Of a DNA stretch of 64,000 nt, positions 26,901 through 38,900 are shown one piece after another. How positions within the stretch are numbered: position 1 is the stretch's first letter; every line of letters begins with the position of its first letter. Origin of the DNA: Ridgeia piscesae (lineage: Eukaryota > Annelida > Polychaeta > Sabellida > Siboglinidae); NCBI GenBank assembly GCA_025642075.2, contig JAODUO010000046.1, positions 111,001 to 175,000 of the forward strand, read 5' to 3'. The notes under the pieces are model-generated. The model was not told the origin of the DNA and searched no databases. It was given only the letters and a program-made list of their open reading frames with translations. The position numbers and the translations under genes are program-made.

Positions 26901-29900
26901 TCTGGAGGTGATATCTGCTCTGGGAGTGTTGCCGTGACCGCCGCCGTTTGCACCTACGGAACATACTCCTCGTTCCACCAGAGCGCGCCGGTCGCGGCTG
27001 GAAATGCATCGTGATCAGATTCAGTTCCTTACGGAAGTTCTCGTTGAGCCAGCAGTACAGCAGCGGGTTGATTGATGATGAGCTCTTTGCGACGAGTTTG
27101 AGCAGCACGTCGATGAGCTTGAAGTGAGCGCCGTGCACCCTCTTGTAGTTGAGTTCGGTGACGAGCGAGAACATATTCCACGGGAGCCAGCAGAGGATGA
27201 AGACGACGACGATCGCCGTGAGGATCTTCGTCGTCTTCTGCATCCCCCCTGAGCCAGGGAGTACGACGAGGAGGCTGCGTTGTTTGAGACGGGACCAGAT
27301 GCAGAAGTAGAGGATCGTCGTGAAGACAAGAGGGACACAGAACTGGAATGTGAACGTGAGTATACTGTAGAGTTTACGTCCCGTGTCACTCGGCCAGTCC
27401 TCGATGCAGTATGTGCGTGAGATGCGAAGTGTCGGGTCCGAGATAACATGGAGGGATGTGTATAGCATGATCGGGATGGACACGGCGACCGGGAGGAGAA
27501 TGCTGACCGCGAGAAGTAACATGGCCGTACGTTTACGCATCCTATCGGTCAGCGGGTGCACGATGAGCCAGTAGCGGTCAAGCGCGATGAGAAAGATGGT
27601 CAGTGTCGATGTGTACATCGGGACGGCAAACGCGGCGAAGACGGCGTGACACAGAAAACCGCCAAACACCCATTGGTCTGTGAGTTGGTAGTGCAGCTGG
27701 AGGGGTAGACTAAACACACACAGGATGATGTCCGAGACGGATAGACTTGCGATGAACAGGTTCGTGACGTTGCGCATCTTGGCGTTCTTTGCGACGATGT
27801 AGATGACGATGCTGTTGCCAACGATGCCGAGGACAATGATGAAGACGTAGAGCGCGACGACAAGGCCACGCCACAGGGAGTGACGCAGGATGTCAAAGTC
27901 AGGGTCATCTATGTGTATGCGGATCTCCTCCGACCAGTTGAACATCACTATGTAATCTGCCATTGTCCGGTGCATTAAATATACAAATAAAATCCACGTC
28001 AGAGCACTAGGTCAGGCCACAGAGAATCCAGCCCACTGGTAAGTCCACCATGGGTAAGTCCATCCTGATGTATGTGTGTGGACTTACGGCGGTTGCATCG
28101 CTGAACCGGAGCAAACTGTGTGCCACTGCTTACTCGCTGACCAGTGGACTGCACTGGTCACTGCTGTCCATGTGTGTCCACTCCCGCGGTGGTGTCCACT
28201 TAATTATGTACGTTGGCTGCCCAAAGCACGGCCAGACTTCCGTGGCAAGTTGATGTGGGAAGCCGACGAGTGACATGGGACAACTGCATCACTTCAGGCT
28301 GCAGATTGCTGCAATCTTCTTAGGCTTCATCTCACATCTGTAATCACAGATGGCATGATGTCATCTTAATTCTAAGTCTGCTGACGGCTGCATTTGTAGC
28401 ATTCGTCATCCGCTGTTTACCACAATGCTTTGTCGATGGATTAGTGAACTGTTATTTGGAGTAGGCATCGTCGGCCAGTTCACTTTTGTCTTGTGGAATT
28501 GGAGCAGGAATTGGAATTGGATATTATTGATGGAACTGAAATTGAAAAAAAATTGAATTGGAATGGAATCAAAGAAATTTAAATTTATTAATCCAGATGA
28601 TTTATTGCAAGTTTGACAATTTCTTTGTGTGTTGGCTACCAATCCAAGATGTTTTAGTCTTTGTGATTCATGCTGTTACATAATCAATAGAGTTCTTTCC
28701 TCATTCATTTCTTGTCCTCTTTGAAAATGAATACTTTCTTAATAAGTAAATGATTTACCTCTCAAGTAACTTTTTCTTTGTTCCTGTATATTTCAGCCGT
28801 CTCTTGTTTCTTGAGAGGTAAATCATTTACTTCTTAACAGTGAACCAAGAAACCAGAATATTACTTTCAAATACAGTAGAATACTTTCTTATTTATGTAA
28901 TCGACTCTCTTCCATTGCTATTTTGTAAATGTGTTCCGCAAATCTGTATCTCTAAGTAAAAATTTAATATTTCCATAAATATTTTCCTAATTGTTCGACA
29001 GATCTAATACATTTCTGTTTGATTTGTTTGTAATCTGAGAGATGACTATAACCTTATCTAGTCTTTCTCTACCACTATGCCACAGCACTTCACATGATGA
29101 TCTATGAGAAACCAAGATGACATGTAGTTTCTTCCACCACTGTGCCACAGCATATCATTGATGACGAACCAAAACTCTCTCACCTGGTCTTTCTCTACCC
29201 CTGTGCCACAGCACTCTATATGACAAATGACAACCACAGTGACCTTATTGAATATATTGTTCAAGGCTCCAAGAATGGTTTATTGTATGATTTGACTTAC
29301 TTCAGAGCACAAATTTGTCGATGAGTGCAACTTCATGATCTACAACCAAATTATTCGACGGAAATCTGCGCCAACACATGTGACACCAGTACGTGAACAA
29401 GGCCCGTAGCTGATGGGCTGAAACATCGCACTCATTGACAAATTTTTGCTCCAAAGTTAGTCAAATCATACAATAAACACGGTGACCTTATCTATACGTT
29501 CTCTACCACCGTGCCACAGCACCTGTCCAATCTTTCTCTCGTGTCTGAGTCTCTTGCACCTCTCAGTTGATCAACTCCACTTACATCTTCTCTCTAGTTG
29601 CAGCCAGATTGACCAGACGCAATCGGATTTGACTGCAATTGATTCAATTTGACTTTGATTACACACCACAGGAAGTAGTAATGTGACTTTGTTGTGTGCT
29701 CAGTGCATCCTCCAGCGATGTAATACACTCAGTAATTGCAGCACTACCCAGGACATGTGCAGATTTCTTCATCGCTGTCATCGTTGTGACACTAAGTGTT
29801 GTCTCCAGTTTCTCTGTCCTCAATCTCCTCTTAAAAGTCACCCAGTGAGTTAAAGTGTGTGCTTGTCTTATTGAACATAAATTATAATCAAAACTGCTGT

Positions 29901-32900
29901 CCTCACTCCAGTTGGGTCAATAGGGGCATCTTGAGAGATTGCATTGTTTATCAGTGTAAAGTATAATTAAGCACTTGCAGTAGTCCATGTTTTCGTGTAT
30001 TACAACGTGTAATTTACAGTAAAGAGCACTTTTACCTTAACATGACACAGTCAGCATGACATATGCAAGTGTGTGTCTGAGAAATGAGAGAATATGTGAC
30101 TCAGTGAATACTATTGACAGTAATACAGCTCGTCATTTACACGTCATCAAATTGGATCAGTTTTCATGCCTGTCAGTTTAACTATATTAACATTAGACTG
30201 GTCTAAAATAATGTCTGATGGAAAAAGTTTGTTAATTAGATGCAGACATTTACTGAAAAACAACCTTTCTTAGAAATGTAAATTCAAGGTTGTTGCAAAT
30301 GTCCACATTTCACACCAACAACTGCTGTGACTGTCGATACTTCAAAGTCAAATTACTGTCATCAGTTACAATCTTTCACAGAATGCCAGTGCATAATAAC
30401 CACGTGCAATCATCTTGCCTTGTAATTTCTCAACCAGCAATCACACCTCTCATAGTGGCTTTGATGAGGGACGTAAATAGCAGGGTATGGATTACAGTGA
30501 TTGTACATGGCTCCACTAACACATATATATGTCATCTTTCTCACAGCTGGACGCTATTAGGTTGATCAGCAATAACACGAGCAAGCAGGTATTTGCATCA
30601 CAAAGTCCTGTAATGTGAAGTCACATTATTTTGGAAGTGTTCAAATAACATACATTGAAATAATCTGACTTCGCATACCTAAGTCTTAGCCACAGTTCGT
30701 CTTTGCCTTCACAAGTAGACAGTGTGAGTGCCAGTGTGTAGTGGTCCACGAGAATCACTTTGTCATGTAATTTCTCTCCCAGCAATCACGGCCTTTCAGC
30801 GAGTCCTTTTGATGAGAGATTTAAGCAGCAGGATATGGATTAGTTGTAATTGGATTCACGAAGACTGATGTCATCTTTCTTGAAGCTGGACGCTGCTAGA
30901 TCGACCGGTACTAAGAAGCATGATTAGTTAATTGCGTCATCACGGTAATACACCTGCTGAATGCGCACCGCAATAATGTGACGTCGCAGTTGTGTGCGCT
31001 ATTTATGCCTGGATATTCGTAATTGCACGTTTCTACGGTAACAGGTAATGAACCAGATGTCTACACTCTGCAGACTCTGTTCTTGATTCACAGTTTGCTA
31101 AATCTGAACTTTCAGTGTTGTTTAGACATGGATTCGTCGTGTGACTTTTTATATTGGGCATAGAGAATTGAGTAGTTTTCTACTTGTTAGGTATGTAGCA
31201 AGTCATGCAAGTAGAATTGTTGCACATGCACCTTTAGGCAACATCATGCATATCAAAGAATGTTTATTTTTATTTAACTGATCTACATTGTGGATGTAGG
31301 ACATTAAACCATTTAATTTTCATGGTGTTTTTGCAGCTTGAAACACTTTTGTGTTTGACATTATTTCCTTTTTGTTATGAATATAATACGATGGTCAGTT
31401 AAGATACTTCTACTAGTCTTAATGATTATTTTGATATTTTAACATCGAGTGCCTTGAGTGGTTTATTAACAAACGTTTGCGTTAACGAATTGAGATTGGA
31501 TTTTTGTGATATAATCAATGATGTTTACAAGTGGCTGGCCACACAGTCACTGCCAGGGTTTCACATCGTCTGGGCTGATTGACTCGGTAGTCACATTGAT
31601 TGTCAATCAGGTTCACTCAGCGCTATTGTTGTCAGCGTGTCCAACTACAGGTCGCCACTTCACCCAGCTTCCTGCCATAATAGAGCCCACTTCACTAGAA
31701 GCGTGCTTTAATGATTCCCTGTTTCATGAGATACCGTATTCTACCCTATAGATGACCACTGACCAATAGATGTGCACCCGTTTTGCAGAAGTAACACAAC
31801 TTTTCAGTTGTGAATGTGCGTTTCAAAATGTCCGTGTTGATGCCACCTTGCGCACTGACTCCGGGGTAGAGCTCCAGACGCTAGACTAAGAGAACCCGGG
31901 TTCGAATCCTGTGCTGCGGGGTTAAACCTTGGGCAAGTTTTTTAATTCTACAGTACTTTGGTACACTTAACTGTATGAGTGAGTACCTGGCTGTAACAGT
32001 GGTGGATATTTGTACGAGCACCCTTCTTGCATTAATTACAGTGTGGCTGGATGCTTCCCAGAGAAACCAAGATGGTGTTTGTTTGAGCAGGTCTGCCAGG
32101 GATTAAATTGCTTTCAGCAGTCCTGAGAACTGGGTACTGCGCTTTATAAGGACTTAACTTTGCCTTTTTTGTACATACTTTTTGAAGAACAATTATTTGT
32201 GCTTTAGCATCACGTTTCTGCCTCAGTTGAGTTGGCTATGTTGTCATAATCACATAAATCAAATTAAAAACAATGAACAGTGTGTGGATGTCTGACTTGA
32301 CTTATTTGATAAATACTTCCTACACGCCTGTAGTTGACTTCATTGGCAAAACCTACTGTTCTGGATTTGTTTGTGCTGATTCAACATCGATGAAGAATAT
32401 CCTGCAATATTGTACAGTCTGCTATAATTTATAACTACTTATATGGTTGAGGGTTTTTCCTGAATTAATTTGAAATTATAATTTTTGTTAGGTATTTGTA
32501 CACACGTAGACTTGATGTTTGTTATTGTTGCAAGTGAACCAGGCACCAATGACAATGTTGTTGTTTATGCAGTTACATGTTGTCATCACAAGTGAACGTG
32601 ACATGCAGTGACAGTGTTGTCAATGTTGTTGCCGGTTGTGCTGGCACGTGGGCCACATGTGAAGTGACTATGATGTTGTTGCAGGTTGTGCTGGCCAGTG
32701 GACCTGACATGCAGTGTGGTTTTTCCCGTGACCTCTTCATCCAGTGGTGCAGCAACCCCAAGAACTGTGTCATCTTGACCACTCGGACGTCGCCGGGCAC
32801 TCTCTCGCGCCAGCTCATGGACAACCCAGGACTGCAGAAACTCAAGATTGAGGTCAGTGCCATGGTCAAGTTTATCACCAGTGCTCCACCCCATACAGGG

Positions 32901-35900
32901 GTACACTGCTCCACCCCATACAGGGGTACACTGCTCCACCCCATACAGGGGTACACTGCTCCACCCCATACAGGGGTACACTGCTCCACCCCATACAGGG
33001 GTACACTGCTCCACCCCATAAGGGGTACACTGCTCCACCCCATACAGGGGTACACTGCTCCACCCCATACAGGGGTACACTGCTCCACCCCATACAGGGG
33101 TACACTGCTCCACCCCATACAGGGGTACACGCTCCACCCCATACAGGGGTACACTGCTCCACCCCATACAGGGGTACACTGCTCCACCCCATAAGGGGTA
33201 CACTGCTCCACCCCATAAGGGGTACACTGCTCCACCCCATATAGGGGTACACTGCTCCACCCCATACAGGGGTACACTGCTCCACCCCATACAGGGGTAC
33301 ACTGCTCCACCCCATACAGACGTACACTGCTCCACCCCATACAGGGGTAGACTGCTCCACCTCATAGAGGGGTACACTGTTCCACCCCATATAGGGGTAC
33401 ACTGCTCTACCCTAATGTTCTACTCTATAAAGTGGTGCAACGCTCTACACTTACAGAGGTGCAGCGCTGTACCCTAGTGCTCTACTCTATAGAGTGGTGC
33501 AATGCTCTACACTTACAGAGGTGCAGCCTCTACCCTAGTGCTCTACTCTATAGAGTGGTGCAATGCTCTACACTTACAGAGGCGCATTGCTCTACCCTAG
33601 TGCTCTACTCTACAGAGTGGTGCCGTGCTCTACCCAACACATGAATATAGTACCCTACAGTGGGTGCAGGTTTAAAATGTAATTTTTTATTTTGATCAAC
33701 CATTTACGAGATTGTGGTGTCAGATAAAATTGTACATGTGCCGAGGTAGTTAAAGTAGTGATGTGATGTGGTCCTCACTCCTGGTGCAAATAATCTTTTT
33801 AACATAGTTATGGGGACGTAATTTTCACTCTTCTCCATCTAACTCAAGCGGAGGATTATCCCTGTCAGCGATTCATGGAAAAGATCAACATCAGCAGTTT
33901 TGCGTTTGCTACGTTTCACTGACTGACCACTAGGTGGCGTTGTAGATGAAGCGTCGAGTGCGTCTGGAGGGGGCGGAGCTGGAGGAGTATCTACGAAATG
34001 AGAAGACAGAAGCCACCAAAGCTCGACAGAAAGCTGAACAAGCTAAGAAGTACGGAGCTTTGTTGTCTTATCCAGTGATATTTTCTCAGGAATCAGTCTC
34101 TTGTGAGATGTCTTGTTTGGATAAATGCTTTTCCGTGCCATGTTTTTCTCCAATTCTTTGTGTGTGTTTTAGACTGAGGGTGCTGTCAGTACAGGTCCTT
34201 GATTTGTATTTTCTTTTTCTTTCTCTCTCTGTTGCTGTCAGTACAGGTCCTTGATTTGTATTTTCTTTTTCTTTCTCTCTCTGTTGCTGTCAGTACAGGT
34301 CCTTGATTTGTATTTTCTTTTACTTTCTCTCTCTGTTGCTGTCAATACAGGTCCTTGATTTGTATTTTCTTTTTCTTTCTCTCTCTGTTGCTGTCAGTAC
34401 AGGTCCTTGATTTGTATTTTCTTTTTCTTTCTCTCTCTGTTGCTGTCAGTACAGGTCCTTGATTTGTATTTTCTTTTTCTTTCTCTCTCTGTTGCTGTCA
34501 GTACAGGTCCTTGATTTGTATTTTCTTTTACTTTCTCTCTCTGTTGCTGTCAGTACAGGTCCTTGATTTGTATTTTCTTTTACTTTCTCTCTCTGTTGCT
34601 GTCAGTACAGGTCCTTGATTTGTATTTTCTTTTACTTTCTCTCTCTGTTGCTGTCAGTACAGGTCCTTGATTTGTATTTTCTTTTACTTTCTCTCTCTGT
34701 TGCTGTCAGTACAGGTCCTTGATTTGTATTTTCTTTTACTTTCTCTCTCTGTTGCTGTCAGTACAGGTCCTTGATTTGTATTTTCTTTTACTTTCTCTCT
34801 CTGTTGCTGTCAGTACAGGTCCTTGATTTGTATTTTCTTTTTCTTTCTCTCTCTGTTGCTGTCAGTACAGGTCCTTGATTTGTATTTTCTTTTACTTTCT
34901 CTCTCTGTTGCTGTCAGTACAGGTCCTTGATTTGTATTTTCTTTTTTCTTTCTCTCTCTGTTGCTGTCAATACAGGTCCTTGATTTGTATTTTCTTTTTC
35001 TTTCTCTCTCTGTTGCTGTCAGTACAGGTCCTTGATTTGTATTTTCTTTTACTTTCTCTCTCTGTTGCTGTCAGTACAGGTCCTTGATTTGTATTTTCTT
35101 TTTCTTTCTCTCTCTGTTGCTGTCAATACAGGTCCTTGATTTGTATTTTCTTTTACTTTCTCTCTCTGTTGCTGTCAGTACAGGTCCTTGATTTGTATTT
35201 TCTTTTACTTTCTCTCTCTGTTGCTGTCAGTACAGGTCCTTGATTTGTATTTTCTTTTACTTTCTCTCTCTGTTGCTGTCAGTACAGGTCCTTGATTTGT
35301 ATTTTCTTTTTCTTTCTCTCTCTGTTGCTGTCAGTACAGGTCCTTGATTTGTATTTTCTTTTACTTTCTCTCTCTGTTGCTGTCAATACAGGTCCTTGAT
35401 TTGTATTTTCTTTTACTTTCTCTCTCTGTTGCTGTCAATACAGGTCCTTGATTTGTATTTTCTTTTACTTTCTCTCTCTGTTGCTGTCAGTACAGGTCCT
35501 TGATTTGTATTTTCTTTTACTTTCTCTCTCTGTTGCTGTCAGTACAGGTCCTTGATTTGTATTTTCTTTTTCTTTCTCTCTCTGTTGCTGTCAATACAGG
35601 TCCTTGATTTGTATTTTCTTTTACTTTCTCTCTCTGTTGCTGTCAATACAGGTCCTTGATTTGTATTTTCTTTTCTTTCTCTCTCTGTTGCTGTCAATAC
35701 AGGTCCTTGATTTGTATTTTCTTTTTCTTTCTCTCTCTGTTGCTGTCAATACAGGTCCTTGATTTGTATTTTCTTTTACTTTCTCTCTCTGTTGCTGTCA
35801 ATACAGGTCCTTGATTTGTATTTTCTTTTACTTTCTCTCTCTGTTGCTGTCAATACAGGTCCTTGATTTGTATTTTCTTTTTACTTTCTCTCTCTGTTGC

Positions 35901-38900
35901 TGTCAGTACAGGTCCTTGATTTGTATTTTCTTTTACTTTCTCTCTCTGTTGCTGTCAGTACAGGTCCTTGATTTGTATTTTCTTTTACTTTCTCTCTCTG
36001 TTGCTGTCAATACAGGTCCTTGATTTGTATTTTCTTTTACTTTTTCTCTCTGTTGCTGTCAATACAGGTCCTTGATTTGTATTTTCTTTTTCTTTCTCTC
36101 TCTGTTGCTGTCAGTACAGGTCCTTGATTTGTATTTTCTTTTACTTTCTCTCTCTGTTGCTGTCAATACAGGTCCTTGATTTGTATTTTCTTTTACTTTC
36201 TCTCTCTGTTGCTGTCAGTACAGGTCCTTGATTTGTATTTTCTTTTTCTTTCTCTCTCTGTTGCTGTCAGTACAGGTCCTTGATTTGTATTTTCTTTTAC
36301 TTTCTCTCTCTGTTGCTGTCAATACAGGTCCTTGATTTGTATTTTCTTTTTCTTTCTCTCTCTGTTGCTGTCAGTACAGGTCCTTGATTTGTATTTTCTT
36401 TTACTTTCTCTCTCTGTTGCTGTCAGTACAGGTCCTTGATTTGTATTTTCTTTTACTTTCTCTCTCTGTTGCTGTCAGTACAGGTCCTTGATTTGTATTT
36501 TCTTTTACTTTCTCTCTCTGTTGCTGTCAGTACAGGTCCTTGATTTGTATTTTCTTTTACTTTCTCTCTCTGTTGCTGTCAATACAGGTCCTTGATTTGT
36601 ATTTTCTTTTACTTTCTCTCTCTGTTGCTGTCAATACAGGTCCTTGATTTGTATTTTCTTTTTCTTTCTCTCTCTGTTGCTGTCAGTACAGGTCCTTGAT
36701 TTGTATTTTCTTTTACTTTCTCTCTCTGTTGCTGTCAGTACAGGTCCTTGATTTGTATTTTCTTTTCTTTCTCTCTCTGTTGCTGTCAGTACAGGTCCTT
36801 GATTTGTATTTTCTTTTACTTTCTCTTCTGTTGCTGTCAGTACAGGTCCTTGATTTGTATTTTCTTTTACTTTCTCTCTCTGTTGCTGTCAATACAGGTC
36901 CTTGATTTGTATTTTCTTTTACTTTCTCTCTCTGTTGCTGTCAATACAGGTCCTTGATTTGTATTTTCTTTTACTTTCTCTCTCTGTTGCTGTCAATACA
37001 GGTCCTTGATTTGTATTTTCTTTTACTTTCTCTCTCTGTTGCTGTCAATACAGGTCCTTGATTTGTATTTTCTTTTACTTTCTCTCTCTGTTGCTGTCAA
37101 TACAGGTCCTTGATTTGTATTTTCTTTTACTTTCTCTCTCTGTTGCTGTCAATACAGGTCCTTGATTTGTATTTTCTTTTACTTTCTCTCTCTGTTGCTG
37201 TCAATACAGGTCCTTGATTTGTATTTTCTTTTACTTTCTCTCTCTGTTGCTGTCAATACAGGTCCTTGATTTGTATTTTCTTTTACTTTCTCTCTCTGTT
37301 GCTGTCAGTACAGGTCCTTGATTTGTATTTTCTTTTACTTTCTCTCTCTGTTGCTGTCAATACAGGTCCTTGATTTGTATTTTCTTTTACTTTCTCTCTC
37401 TGTTGCTGTCAATACAGGTCCTTGATTTGTATTTTCTTTTACTTTCTCTCTCTGTTGCTGTCAGTACAGGTCCTTGATTTGTATTTTCTTTTCTTTCTCT
37501 CTCTGTTGCTGTCAATACAGGTCCTTGATTTGTATTTTCTTTTTCTTTCTCTCTCTGTTGCTGTCAATACAGGTCCTTGATTTGTATTTTCTTTTACTTT
37601 CTCTCTCTGTTGCTGTCAGTACAGGTCCTTGATTTGTATTTTCTTTTACTTTCTCTCTCTGTTGCTGTCAATACAGGTCCTTGATTTGTATTTTCTTTTA
37701 CTTTCTCTCTCTGTTGCTGTCAGTACAGGTCCTTGATTTGTATTTTCTTTTACTTTCTCTCTCTGTTGCTGTCAATACAGGTCCTTGATTTGTATTTTCT
37801 TTTACTTTCTCTCTCTGTTGCTGTCAATACAGGTCCTTGATTTGTATTTTCTTTTACTTTCTCTCTCTGTTGCTGTCAATACAGGTCCTTGATTTGTATT
37901 TTCTTTTACTTTCTCTCTCTGTTGCTGTCAGTACAGGTCCTTGATTTGTATTTTCTTTTACTTTCTCTCTCTGTTGCTGTCAATACAGGTCCTTGATTTG
38001 TATTTTCTTTTACTTTCTCTCTCTGTTGCTGTCAATACAGGTCCTTGATTTGTATTTTCTTTTACTTTCTCTCTCTGTTGCTGTCAATACAGGTCCTTGA
38101 TTTGTATTTTCTTTTACTTTCTCTCTCTGTTGCTGTCAATACAGGTCCTTGATTTGTATTTTCTTTTACTTTCTCTCTCTGTTGCTGTCAGTACAGGTCC
38201 TTGATTTGTATTTTCTTTTACTTTCTCTCTCTGTTGCTGTCAGTACAGGTCCTTGATTTGTATTTTCTTTTTCTTTCTCTCTCTGTTGCTGTCAGTACAG
38301 GTCCTTGATTTGTATTTTCTTTTTCTTTCTCTCTCTGTTGCTGTCAATACAGGTCCTTGATTTGTATTTTCTTTTACTTTCTCTCTCTGTTGCTGTCAAT
38401 ACAGGTCCTTGATTTGTATTTTCTTTTTTTCTCTCTCTGTTGCTGTCAGTACAGGTCCTTGATTTGTATTTTCTTTTTCTTTCTCTCTCTGTTGCTGTCA
38501 GTACAGGTCCTTGATTTGTATTTTCTTTTACTTTCTCTCTCTGTTGCTGTCAGTACAGGTCCTTGATTTGTATTTTCTTTTTCTTTCTCTCTCTGTTGCT
38601 GTCAATACAGGTCCTTGATTTGTATTTTCTTTTACTTTCTCTCTGTTGCTGTCAGTACAGGTCCTTGATTTGTATTTTCTTTTTCTTTCTCTCTCTGTTG
38701 CTGCACTGCCCTTGATTTTAAAATTTTCCTTTTATCTTTCTTCCCCCTCTCTTCTTGGGCATTACCCGGTCCTTGATTTGTTATTTTCTTTTTTTCTCTT
38801 TTCTGTTTTTCCCTTTACTCTCCTTATTTTTTTTATTTTGCTTCTATCTTTCACTCTCCTTCACTCTCCTCTACCTTTTGCTCTTATTCTCTGCTCCTGT

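Noticed and set aside
27021..27908. Ser/Arg-rich frames overlapping the GPCR
   Set aside because: Shadow frames of the GC-rich receptor ORF.
31868..31925. Possible tRNA gene
   Set aside because: B box is good (GGTTCGAATCC) but the acceptor and anticodon stems do not close; it heads a SINE body and tail.
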